DNA of 64,000 nucleotides from a candidate division TM6 bacterium GW2011_GWF2_37_49. Its GTDB lineage: Bacteria > Babelota > Babeliae > Babelales > RVW-14. The position numbers and the translations under genes are program-made. Positions 18,290-26,511 of the stretch are shown in pieces; the stretch's first letter is position 1, and each line of letters opens with the position of its first letter. The stretch lies in contig LBTE01000007.1 of assembly GCA_000989955.1 (NCBI GenBank), positions 1 through 64,000 of the forward strand, written 5' to 3'. Under the pieces are notes generated by a model. It was given only the letters and a program-made list of their open reading frames with translations. It searched no databases and was not told where the DNA came from.

Positions 18290-18437
18290 TTTTTAGGCCT
18301 ATACATTTGATATAATTATTTGAGTTCAGTTAGGCATAGTGCTTTGCAGCAGATTGATAAGTTTTTAGACGCGGGCTGCCAGGCATTATCTAGAGCTGAG
18401 TTTGAAATGAAATTTTAAAAAATTGCGAAAAGTGCCA
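18287..18437 (-). repeat. Dispersed ~160-bp intergenic repeat, copy 3
   Basis: Inverted orientation: it starts TGATTTTTAGGCCTATACAT and ends AATTGCGAAAAGTGCC, with GTTTTTAGACGCGGGCTGCC as the core. The first three bases are the stop codon of the MutS-like gene, so the element abuts or supplied the end of that reading frame. The rest of the gap to 18602 holds a terminator and a G-rich run near 18566. Confidence 0.8.
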
Positions 18438-18521
18438 TTGTATTTAAATGCCTTGATGGAAACGGGGTTTTGAGATAGCGGCATTTTATGCAGCAAATTA
18501 TGGAATAACACCTGGGATAAC

Positions 18522-18553
18522 AATAAATGGCCGGCTTAAGTCGGCCATTTATT
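18522..18553 (+). terminator. Strong hairpin, probable terminator
   Basis: AATAAATGGCCG and its perfect complement enclose an 8-base loop. There is no long T-run after it, so termination efficiency is uncertain. It separates the two tandem MutS-like genes. Confidence 0.6.
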
Positions 18554-18602
18554 GTCAGGGTTGTGTGGGGGGGTAATTTTTTAGGTAGCATGCGGAGGTG
18601 AA

Positions 18603-20909
18603 ATGTTAGATTTTTTTCGAAAATATAAAGTTTGTTTAAGTAAGGTGTTGCTTACGGCTTTGGCTTTGGGTTTTGCGCCAGGTATTTTTGCTGCGGTTGC
18701 AGACGATACTAAATCATCCTCTGACTTGGGTATTTTTGAAAGAATATCAAGACTTTACATGCCATCACTTGTTGGTACTGAAAAAGAGGAAGTGCTGCAA
18801 GAAAATGAAAAGCTGGCTTCACGCGCCATTCCAATGACTGTTGGCGGTGTGGAGTCTTTGAAATTGGCCTACGAAATACTTTCAGCTCCGTATTTAAGGG
18901 AAGGATTTGGAGAGTTCAAAAAAAAACAGTTGCTTGATGACTGTGTTTTTTCAGATTTAGAAATTTTTTGTGGAAAAGATGGTTCACCAAGCTTGTTTTC
19001 AAAAATAGATTTTACAGTGACTCCGTTTGGTAAGGCCAAGCTGCAAAGTCTTTTTATGCAAAAATATGATGTTCTCGGTGAAAATGTTGATCATGTTCTT
19101 GATTTGCAGCGTAAAGTTAAGGTGTTAGTTGAAAATGAAGAGCTGTTCAACAGAATAGATGCTAGATTGCTTGAATTAAAAAATGTTTTTGGTGATCTGC
19201 TTTGGATGTGGAAGCCTTTGAGTGATGCTAGTATGAATTTTATTGATCAGGCCTATTATTCTAAGATAGACATTGATTTGGGTGATAAAAAATTTGAAAT
19301 AGATATGCGTGGATGGAACAAAAAACCATTTATGCTTTCTTCATTGTTCGCATTTTTTACATGGGGGTCATTGTTTGGGTTTTCCTTTTATTATATCTAC
19401 AGGCTTTTTAAAGATACCCGCAATGAAGAAGAAATGTCCGCAAGAGATGCAAAGCACGAGTGGGCTTTGCATCTGAATGCACTTGGCACTCTTGGGGGTA
19501 GTAAATCCAGCACATTAACGGCAAAGATTAGAGAAGATTACGATTTTAACTTGGAAGATATTCCTGGAGGCGATTTTGAGGCGTTAAAAGATAATGCATT
19601 TTTTAATGGCTGCCGTAAGGGGCCTATTCCTGCAAGTTGGCATTACGCAATGTATTTGAAAGAGCGCGGTTCTTTTTACCTAGCTAAATATAACGTTTAT
19701 GCGTTTGCTGCGTTTTGTGCATTGATAATGCACATTTATTCAAGCTTTAGGAGCGATAGATACTTTAAGGATGTTTTTAAAGCCGTTCGTCAAAAAATGA
19801 AACAGTTATCTTTGTTCTACAGTAACATGTCCTCTTTTGAAGAATCATTGAAGGGGGTTGATGTATTTACAGATCTTTTAGGTTGCTACGATAAAAATAA
19901 AAAACGATTTGCTCCTGAAAAACAGCGTCTCGCGTTTGAGTCTCTATTCAATGATTTGGTGACATCAAGCGAGTACAAAAATCCTTCATTTTTTAGTGGC
20001 AAAGGTAAAATCCTTGCTGATTTCAAAAGATTTTTAGATTTAAAATCGAACCTTGTTTCATCACTGTTGCTTGTTGGTGAAATAGATATGTTGATGTCGC
20101 TTGCAAAGCTTTACAAAGCTAATGCAAAACATCCAACAGCAAAGTATTGTTTTGCTAAGTTTGTCAATGCTGATTTGCCTTACATTAATATTAAAGATTT
20201 TTGGCATCCACTAATTCATCCCGACGATGCAAAAGTAAACAGCATTGAATTGGGTACACCAGAGGCTGGACGTGGTGGTATTGTGACTGGTCCAAACGCA
20301 GCTGGTAAGTCTTCATCGCTAAAGGGTATTCATATTGCTGTTACTTTGGCTCATATTATTGGAATGTGCCCTGCTTCAAGTATTGAGCTTACTTGGTTTG
20401 CAAAGATTAGTAGCCACTTAAACGTTTCGGATGCTCAGGGGCAGGCGTCATTGTTCCAGGCCGAGATGAATAGGGCTTTGACGTTTTTGGGAGAGGTCAA
20501 TAAGCTGGGTAAGGGCGAATTTATGTTTACCATACTAGATGAGCTTTTTTCAAGCACAAACCCGGAAGAAGGCATGTCTGGTGCTTATGGCATTGTTAAG
20601 AGCTTGGCAGACCATCCGCAGTGCATGAGTATTTTGGCTACTCACTTTAAAAAATTGACAGAGCTTGAAGCTCAAACAGGTGGGTTCTTTAAAAATTACA
20701 AAGTTTATGTTGAGGTGTTTGCAGATCGTTCGTTTAGACCAACGTTCAAGCTTGTTCCAGGAATATCAGACCAAAGCATGGCATTGTTGTTGATGCAAAA
20801 ACATGGGTTTAGCAAGCAGGTTGTTAAAGATGCGTATAACGTGCTGGTCCAGGTTAAGGATGATAGGCGCAACATTCTCATGCCCGAAGGCTTTGTAGAA
20901 AGTTACTAA
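18603..20909 (+). CDS. MutS-family ATPase with signal peptide and membrane segments, paralogue 3
   Basis: 768 aa. N-terminal signal peptide or anchor (KYKVCLSKVLLTALALGFAPGIFAA), MutS-core-like helices with the 'DFTVTPFGKAKLQSLF' motif shared with paralogue 2 ('DRTTTPFGKAQLQTFF'), and two well separated hydrophobic segments ('LSSLFAFFTWGSLFGFSFYY' ~245 and 'VYAFAAFCALIMHIYSS' ~370). The ATPase carries Walker A TGPNAAGKSS (~560), FTILDELFSSTNPEEG (~643) and ATHFKKLTELE (~679). RBS GGAGGTG before the ATG. The three paralogues keep Walker A, the DE pair and the switch His, which argues for active ATPases. Role unknown. Confidence 0.8.
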   Translation: MLDFFRKYKVCLSKVLLTALALGFAPGIFAAVADDTKSSSDLGIFERISRLYMPSLVGTEKEEVLQENEKLASRAIPMTVGGVESLKLAYEILSAPYLREGFGEFKKKQLLDDCVFSDLEIFCGKDGSPSLFSKIDFTVTPFGKAKLQSLFMQKYDVLGENVDHVLDLQRKVKVLVENEELFNRIDARLLELKNVFGDLLWMWKPLSDASMNFIDQAYYSKIDIDLGDKKFEIDMRGWNKKPFMLSSLFAFFTWGSLFGFSFYYIYRLFKDTRNEEEMSARDAKHEWALHLNALGTLGGSKSSTLTAKIREDYDFNLEDIPGGDFEALKDNAFFNGCRKGPIPASWHYAMYLKERGSFYLAKYNVYAFAAFCALIMHIYSSFRSDRYFKDVFKAVRQKMKQLSLFYSNMSSFEESLKGVDVFTDLLGCYDKNKKRFAPEKQRLAFESLFNDLVTSSEYKNPSFFSGKGKILADFKRFLDLKSNLVSSLLLVGEIDMLMSLAKLYKANAKHPTAKYCFAKFVNADLPYINIKDFWHPLIHPDDAKVNSIELGTPEAGRGGIVTGPNAAGKSSSLKGIHIAVTLAHIIGMCPASSIELTWFAKISSHLNVSDAQGQASLFQAEMNRALTFLGEVNKLGKGEFMFTILDELFSSTNPEEGMSGAYGIVKSLADHPQCMSILATHFKKLTELEAQTGGFFKNYKVYVEVFADRSFRPTFKLVPGISDQSMALLLMQKHGFSKQVVKDAYNVLVQVKDDRRNILMPEGFVESY

Positions 20910-20939
20910 AAAATAGACGTTTTAGCATTTGATCAAATC

Positions 20940-21090
20940 GCCAGTGTTTGCGCTTATACATTAACTATGTGCTCATAAAACCATTAGTGAATCGGGTCTG
21001 CCGAGAAATTGATAAGTTTTTAGATGCGCCCTGCCAGCATTGATTGGATGTTGGCTAGCGAATACTTTTTTTGAAAAGTGCAAAAACTTG
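20940..21090 (-). repeat. Dispersed ~160-bp intergenic repeat, copy 4
   Basis: Inverted orientation: GCGCTTATACATTAAC at one end, AAGTTTTTAGATGCGCCCTG as the core and GAAAAGTGCAAAAAC at the other. The gap 20910-21229 otherwise holds only AT-rich sequence. Confidence 0.75.
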
Positions 21091-21229
21091 ATGTACGTAT
21101 TACGGTTGGCCAATTTCTTGTGGTTGATTGAATAAAATGGAATTATACCAATTTGCAGAATTAAATAGTTTTTTAAGAGTTTCTAAACCAATCATGTAAT
21201 CAGCGATTTAGTAAATTGAGTTTTATGTA

Positions 21230-23329
21230 TTATTTTGTCGATTCAGAAAGATTTTCTAAATTTTTTACTTCGCCATTTTTTTCAAATTTCGGATTTTTGT
21301 CAATCGTACAGATGTAACCATTGTAATCCTTGGCTAACGCAAATAAACGCAGTTCTTGCTGATTTCGAATGGCGATCAGAGCGTCTCGATTTGTATCATA
21401 TTTGCTATCACGGTAATGATTTCGCCAATAAATCAAGGTTACATTCAAGCCAAACAATGGAACATATTTTCCAACAGCCAATTCAATTGCATCTACAACA
21501 ATATTCATTGGATTTGCATCCCAAAAAATACCCACACCCATCATTGTCAAAAACACTTTTGGAGCACCATTTTGATGTATCAAACTGGCGGCAGACAATA
21601 ACGTTCCTTGGTATGCCGCATTTAAACAATTTATTGAATATTCTACTTTGCCAGGATCTGATCTGGCGGCAACAATTGATAAGTGAATTTTTTGTTCAGA
21701 AGAACAACCATCAACCGATACATTTTTATGCAGCCCTATTAAAATATTATCGATATCAGCAGGAGAATTACCTGTTGTATTGAGAGATTTAACGGTTGAA
21801 TTGGTTTCTCTAAATATGGCGGCTTGCTTAGTAGCAGCTAAAAAAGCTGCAGCTTGTCCACCACCAGAAGTCAATGTTGGGTCATCATTTGAAGCAAACT
21901 GAAATACAGCACCGCTATTTTGTGGCTTTTTCATAATTTCGGAAATGTCAACGAATTGATTGTTTGCAGCGATTTGCTCAGAAGACAAATCGCTGGAGTC
22001 TGAAACGATGATATTAAATACAGGGGTTGGCCTTGGATTAACCTTTAGTTGAGCTTCATTATTTATCCCAACATATTCCAGTAACTGCTTTAAGTTACAA
22101 AATCTGAAACATTGAGAGCTTGGATCTGCAGTATTTTCACAAAATTCTTGAAAAATTTTTTGAGTAGTGGGCGTTTGGTTGATTGGCGCAGGCGATGATT
22201 TAGTATCGCCAATCACTCGATCTGTAGTTGTGATTGACTTCCATTTATTTCGCAACCATGCAGCAGCTTTGCTATCACCAAATTTGTGACGCATGTTTTG
22301 CACAACACGTTTTAGTTTTTGATATACCGATTCTTCTGTCTGATTTTTATCAAATTCATGCCATTGATTTGGTGCAGGTTGCAACGAATCACAAGATGGC
22401 TCTATACCGCTATCAATCCGTGCTTGCAATTTTGCTGAAAAATCTTCTTTTGTTGCATCGTTCAATAAAAGCGGAAGCCCATGTTTTAAATAAATCGTAT
22501 ATAATTTTCTGAGAGCATTTGGGTCAAGATCTTGGATAAATTTACTTCCATAAAATGTATAATTTTGAAGTAAATGATTATGGTTACCTTGTTCTGCTTG
22601 AATATAATATAAATTAACGAACTCTTGCTTTTTAAGCGCGTCATAAAGTTTTCGCGAGTGACTGATGGTTACAAATTTATCTTGCTTTGAGTGAACCAGG
22701 ATAATAACGAGATCTTTTGGAACATTTTGCCATTGCTCATTTACTGATTTTATTGGTTGAATGCCGTTGGGATCGTAATTTGGATACATGAATTTTTGCA
22801 TTGCAATTTTAATAAAAAATTGTGAAATCGTTCGACCCAAAACCCATTTTACGGGGTATGGACAATAAGCTTCAAAGGCAACATCGTTAAAATCGGCTGG
22901 GGAAGATTCAAGTACCAAGGCTTTAATATTTTTTAGAAACTGTGAGTTATCCTGAGCAAGCTTGCCAACTGTGTTAATTATTGTTGCCGCTCCCTTTGAA
23001 ACCCCAACCAATACGATCTTGCAATCGGTTTTTGTGGTGCATTGCGTTATAATTTCTTGTTCTAAATTAGCGATGTCGCCACTCTGAGCTAAAACAGTGC
23101 GACCGTAATGCTCAGCGCCAGAAACTACAGCAGTTGTAGCATTAATGGGAATAACTAATCCTTGATACATTTCAACTTGTTCATTCGAAGCACCAAGGCC
23201 ATGCGCAAAAATATAAACAAATTTATCATTTGCAGCAACTTGTTCAACGGTAGCGACTTGTTCCATTGCTTCAATTTCGCAATGCTGCATTAAAATTAAT
23301 AATAATAAAATATATTTAAACTTAAACAT
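21230..23329 (-). CDS. Exported alpha/beta hydrolase fused to a macro-like domain
   Basis: 699 aa with a signal peptide (MFKFKYILLLLILMQHCEIEA). Residues ~30-290 read as an alpha/beta hydrolase: 'YIFAHGLGAS' (oxyanion strand), nucleophile elbow GVSKGA with Ser near 110, 'HSKQDKFV' for the acid (~215) and 'GNHNHLL' for the His (~248). After a linker, residues ~430-690 hold 'GAVFQFASNDDPTLTSGGGQAAAFLAATKQAAIFRE' and 'VFLTMMGVGIFWDANPMNIVVDAIELAV'. These resemble the ligand loops of macro/PARG-type ADP-ribose-binding domains; this second assignment is tentative. Lone minus-strand gene downstream of dnaK. A secreted enzyme acting on host lipids or ADP-ribosylated proteins is conceivable but unproved. 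Confidence 0.65.
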   Translation of the reverse strand: MFKFKYILLLLILMQHCEIEAMEQVATVEQVAANDKFVYIFAHGLGASNEQVEMYQGLVIPINATTAVVSGAEHYGRTVLAQSGDIANLEQEIITQCTTKTDCKIVLVGVSKGAATIINTVGKLAQDNSQFLKNIKALVLESSPADFNDVAFEAYCPYPVKWVLGRTISQFFIKIAMQKFMYPNYDPNGIQPIKSVNEQWQNVPKDLVIILVHSKQDKFVTISHSRKLYDALKKQEFVNLYYIQAEQGNHNHLLQNYTFYGSKFIQDLDPNALRKLYTIYLKHGLPLLLNDATKEDFSAKLQARIDSGIEPSCDSLQPAPNQWHEFDKNQTEESVYQKLKRVVQNMRHKFGDSKAAAWLRNKWKSITTTDRVIGDTKSSPAPINQTPTTQKIFQEFCENTADPSSQCFRFCNLKQLLEYVGINNEAQLKVNPRPTPVFNIIVSDSSDLSSEQIAANNQFVDISEIMKKPQNSGAVFQFASNDDPTLTSGGGQAAAFLAATKQAAIFRETNSTVKSLNTTGNSPADIDNILIGLHKNVSVDGCSSEQKIHLSIVAARSDPGKVEYSINCLNAAYQGTLLSAASLIHQNGAPKVFLTMMGVGIFWDANPMNIVVDAIELAVGKYVPLFGLNVTLIYWRNHYRDSKYDTNRDALIAIRNQQELRLFALAKDYNGYICTIDKNPKFEKNGEVKNLENLSESTK

Positions 23330-23369
23330 TCATAGTCTCCTTTTTTAAGCCTTGTTTTAATTATAAAAA

Positions 23370-23407
23370 ATCGTTGTTTAGAATTGCAAGGTATTCTAAA
23401 CAACGAT
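23370..23407. terminator. Long perfect hairpin upstream of the hydrolase gene
   Basis: ATCGTTGTTTAGAAT pairs perfectly with its complement (15 bp) across an 8-base loop, with T-rich sequence on the minus-strand side and A-rich on the other. It lies only ~40 bases before the hydrolase start, so it may be a 5' regulatory hairpin of that gene rather than a terminator. Confidence 0.55.
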
Positions 23408-23419
23408 TAAAAATAAAAA

Positions 23420-23446
23420 CTGGATCCCAGCTTTTGCGAGGATGAC
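23420..23446 (+). repeat. Solo copy of a GGATCC/GAGGATGAC palindromic repeat
   Basis: CTGGATCCCAGC-TTTTGCGAGGATGAC. It is the same short repeat as the inverted pair at 62139-62234, present here as one arm. Confidence 0.65.
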
Positions 23447-23544
23447 GTGATGTGAGTGCGTTTATTATTGCTGCGTAGGGCAAGCTGGTTATTCTTGATG
23501 GCAGTTTAGAGTATTTACATTTTATGTGGTTTGGTATAAAGCAC

Positions 23545-23692
23545 GATTTTTAGGGTTATACATCGATTGTATGAAGTGAAATGCGTGAATGGGTCGGGCT
23601 TGCCGATGAAATGATAAGTTTTTAGGTGCGGGCTGCTGGCATTGATTGGGAGCGGGCTACGAAGTGAAAAAAATTGAAATTGCGAAAACTGG
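23545..23692 (-). repeat. Dispersed ~160-bp intergenic repeat, copy 5
   Basis: Inverted orientation: GATTTTTAGGGTTATACATC at one end, AAGTTTTTAGGTGCGGGCTG as the core and AAATTGCGAAAACTGGC at the other. It follows dnaK and its terminator; the gap 23330-23744 holds no gene. Confidence 0.78.
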
Positions 23693-23704
23693 CTGTGTGT
23701 TTTG

Positions 23705-23737
23705 AAAAAAGGTGGACGGATATCCGTCCACCTTTTT
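23705..23737 (-). terminator. Terminator of dnaK
   Basis: A perfect palindrome with arm GGTGGACGGAT is flanked by A6 on the left and T5 on the right. It works in either direction and lies 8 bases past the dnaK stop. Confidence 0.9.
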
Positions 23738-23744
23738 AGCTTGA

Positions 23745-25658
23745 CTACTTTTGTTCGATATCGGTATCGATAGGTCCGTTGCCGGATTTCTTTGACTCAT
23801 CATCGCTAGATTTTGAAGCGTCAGGATTGCCTTCTGATGATGCGTTTGGTTGTTTGTCTTTGTACAAAATTTCAGCAATCTTATACGATGCTTGCATGAG
23901 CTCGTCATGAGCTTTTTGCAACGCTTCGCTATCGTCTTCTTTTTCTTTGAGAGTCTTTTTTGCTTCTTCGATTGCAGCTTCCATCTTGCTTACTTCAGCG
24001 ATTGGAAGTGTGTTTTTGTTCTCTTTGAGTGTTTTTTCGATTTGCAAAATTGCGCTGTCTAAGCTGTTGCGTTTATCGATTGTTTCACGTTTTTTCTTGT
24101 CGTCAGCGGAGTGAATTTGTGCCTCTTTGACAAGGTTTTCGACTTCTTCTTTGGAAAGTCCTGATGATGAGGTGATTGCAATCTTTTGTTCTTTGCCTGT
24201 TCCTAGGTCTTTGGCTGAGACGTGAACTATGCCGTTGGCATCGATGTCAAAAGTGACTTCTATTTGTGGTACACCACGAGGTGCTGCAGGTATGCCGTCT
24301 AGTCTGAATTTGCCGAGTGTTTTGTTGTCTCGTGCAAATTCTCTTTCGCCTTGTACGATGTGAATTTCTACGGATGGTTGGTTGTCATCGGCAGTTGAGA
24401 ATGTTTGAGATTTACGAGTTGGAATGGTTGTGTTGCGGTCGATGAGTTTTGTCGCAATGCCTCCGAGTGTTTCTATGCCGAGTGAAAGAGGTGTTACGTC
24501 TAACAGCAGTACATCGGTGACTTCGCCGCCCAGAACGCCGCCTTGAATTGCTGCTCCGACTGATACAACTTCGTCAGGATTTACTGATTTGTTTGATTCT
24601 TTGCCAAAGAATTCTTTGATCATGTTTTGAACTTTAGGGATGCGGGTTGAACCACCGACAAGTATTACTTCGTCGATTTTGTCTGCGCCAAGACCTGCGT
24701 CTGACAGCGCTTTTTTGCATGGTTCGAACAGTTTATTAAAAAGATTTTGGCACAAGCTTTCAAATTTGGCGCGGCTGAGCTTGGTTGTCAAATGTTTTGG
24801 GCCTGAAGCATCGGCTGTTATGTATGGAAGATTGATTTCTGTTTCTGACATTGATGAAAGTTCAATTTTTGCTTTTTCTGCGGCCTCTTTTAAGCGTTGG
24901 AGCGCAAGTTTATCTTTGCGAAGATCGATGCCATTGTCTCTTTTAAATTCTTCGACTAAATAATTTATTACGTGTTCATCGATATTATCACCACCGAGCA
25001 TTGTGTCGCCGTTTGTTGATTTAACTTCGACAACGCCGTCGCCAACTTCTAGAATTGAAATATCAAAAGTTCCGCCACCGAAGTCGAAAACTGCGATGGT
25101 TTCGCTTGATTTTTTATCCATGCCGTATGCAAGTGCGGCTGCTGTTGGTTCATTGATGATACGCTTGACTTCAAGTCCTGCGATTTTGCCAGCATCTTTG
25201 GTTGCTTGGCGTTGTGCATCATTGAAGTAGGCAGGTACCGTGATAACAGCGTCGATTACTTTTTCGCCCAAGTAGTCTTCTGCGGCTTGTTTTAGCTTTT
25301 GTAGAACGGCTGCAGAAATTTCTTGTGCAGTGTGCTCTTTGCCGTTAATTTCGATGGCGACATCTCCATTTTTAGTTTCTACTAATTTGTATGGAACCAG
25401 ATGTTTTTCTTCAGCTGTCAGATTTGAAAATTTTCGACCGATAAATCTTTTTGCCGAATAGATAGTGTTTTCAGGGTTTGTAACAGCCTGACGTTTGGCT
25501 ATTGAACCGACCAATCTTTGTCCATCTTTGGCGAAAGCGACAACCGATGGGGTCGTGTTTGCGCCTTCTTGGTTTGGAATGACTTTGCATGAGCCTGCTT
25601 CCATGACTGACACAACGGAATTCGTTGTACCCAAGTCTATGCCTATAATTTTTGCCAT
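23745..25658 (-). CDS. dnaK: Chaperone protein DnaK (Hsp70)
   Basis: 637 aa from the ATG at 25658, where [20 protein letters not shown] begins; the longer frame to 25700 adds 14 residues with no support, and AGAGGAATAT precedes the chosen ATG. DnaK binds and releases unfolded peptides in an ATP cycle. All landmarks are present: 'GTTNS' phosphate loop, '[20 protein letters not shown]', '[13 protein letters not shown]', '[13 protein letters not shown]', '[11 protein letters not shown]', the [16 protein letters not shown] linker and the substrate-binding domain, ending in an acidic disordered tail (IDTDIEQK). grpE and dnaJ are not adjacent. No CIRCE element was found; the promoter is a plain sigma70 type. 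Confidence 0.98.
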   Translation of the reverse strand: MAKIIGIDLGTTNSVVSVMEAGSCKVIPNQEGANTTPSVVAFAKDGQRLVGSIAKRQAVTNPENTIYSAKRFIGRKFSNLTAEEKHLVPYKLVETKNGDVAIEINGKEHTAQEISAAVLQKLKQAAEDYLGEKVIDAVITVPAYFNDAQRQATKDAGKIAGLEVKRIINEPTAAALAYGMDKKSSETIAVFDFGGGTFDISILEVGDGVVEVKSTNGDTMLGGDNIDEHVINYLVEEFKRDNGIDLRKDKLALQRLKEAAEKAKIELSSMSETEINLPYITADASGPKHLTTKLSRAKFESLCQNLFNKLFEPCKKALSDAGLGADKIDEVILVGGSTRIPKVQNMIKEFFGKESNKSVNPDEVVSVGAAIQGGVLGGEVTDVLLLDVTPLSLGIETLGGIATKLIDRNTTIPTRKSQTFSTADDNQPSVEIHIVQGEREFARDNKTLGKFRLDGIPAAPRGVPQIEVTFDIDANGIVHVSAKDLGTGKEQKIAITSSSGLSKEEVENLVKEAQIHSADDKKKRETIDKRNSLDSAILQIEKTLKENKNTLPIAEVSKMEAAIEEAKKTLKEKEDDSEALQKAHDELMQASYKIAEILYKDKQPNASSEGNPDASKSSDDESKKSGNGPIDTDIEQK

Positions 25659-25752
25659 GATATATTCCTCTTTTTTTATGTGCCAAGTGAGTGTTTGCAT
25701 TTACATTGCATAACAAACCTGAACTTACAGCTTATAATTTTTAACTAAGGTT

Positions 25753-25781
25753 ATTTTAGTGTTCCAATGAAGACATGTCAA
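25753..25781 (-). promoter_or_regulatory. Sigma70-type promoter of dnaK
   Basis: On the minus strand a perfect TTGACA (76-81 of the 25,700s) is separated by exactly 17 bases from TAAAAT (25753-25758). It lies ~95 bases upstream of the dnaK ATG. Confidence 0.7.
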
Positions 25782-25872
25782 GTGTTATGTAAGAAAATCT
25801 TAGTGCGAAACGCTAAAGTTTTGAAGACCCCATTTTTAGCTTGTCGCGTAAATAATCTTATGTAAAACTTAT

Positions 25873-26041
25873 CCACCGGGCTTCCCACTGCTTGATTCTG
25901 CCTCGTTTTTACTCCGCCTCGCCCACCGTGCCCCTGACGTTGGGGTTCGTGGGCTTGTGGGTAGGCCTCTGGGGTATGGCCAGCTCTGGGGGAAGAATTA
26001 AGTGGGCAGGTGGGCTCATCTCCGTGAGAATTGGGGATGAG
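25873..26041. ncRNA. Candidate structured RNA gene, GC-rich, 6S-like architecture
   Basis: In the 853-base gap between dnaK and the flippase genes a ~170-base segment is sharply richer in GC. It can fold as one long rod. CCACC (25873-25877) pairs with GGTGG (26009-26013), CCCAC (25884-25888) with GTGGG (26002-26006), and TTGATTCT (25892-25899) with AGAATTAA (25994-26001). Then come a large asymmetric bubble and an apical hairpin (GCCT/AGGC, GCCCAC/GTGGGC, CCCC/GGGG). A second hairpin CTCATCTCC/GGGGATGAG follows at 26015-26041. Closing stem, central bubble and apical stem are the layout of 6S RNA, but no conserved sequence proves that, and the strand is not determined. The rest of 25782-26511 is AT-rich with no gene. 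Confidence 0.45.
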
Positions 26042-26159
26042 ATAGGGATTAGAATTGTATAATTGTATAGCGGTTAGATAATTAAATGTATAGAGATAGA
26101 GATGTTAGAGATGTTGAGGTGTTATATAAGTGTTAATGGTATTGGTTTGATGTTTTGGT

Positions 26160-26226
26160 TTGAGGCCATGTATTTTATTATTTTATTTTGGTACTTATTC
26201 ATTTCTTAGTCTATGTATTAATAGAT
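26160..26226 (+). repeat. Left flank of the flippase pair: two-block direct repeat
   Basis: TTGAGGCCATGT (26160-26171) and TATTAATAGAT (26216-26226) recur in the same order and orientation at 29343-29376 on the other side of the flippase genes, with a shorter spacer there (11 instead of 44 bases). Confidence 0.4.
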
Positions 26227-26511
26227 TAGTAACTGGAATTGGTTTAAGTCTTAAATGGGCATGTATGTGTGTTTAGTCAATTAAGTCATTCGTTGTGCGA
26301 GTGTATACTTATATATTACCAATCGTACGAATTAATGAGACTTTCGACTAGTGTATTAAAACCAATCGACGATAATCAAAATTGAGTAAAATAAGTTATT
26401 TAAAATAAATAAACAAATCGCTAACAGTATCTAGATTTACAGCGTTTAAACGATATTTTATGGCATTGAAAATTTTATAATTAAAGACCAAAAAAGAAGA
26501 AATGGGCCGAC

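Noticed and set aside
24640-25713. Several plus-strand open frames opposite dnaK
   Set aside because: Typical antisense shadows of a GC-rich, strongly conserved gene.
25869-25877. TTATCCACC, one mismatch from a DnaA box, as part of an origin
   Set aside because: It is a single site with no cluster; its bases also pair in the structured RNA candidate. TGTGTATAA at about 51889 is likewise alone.
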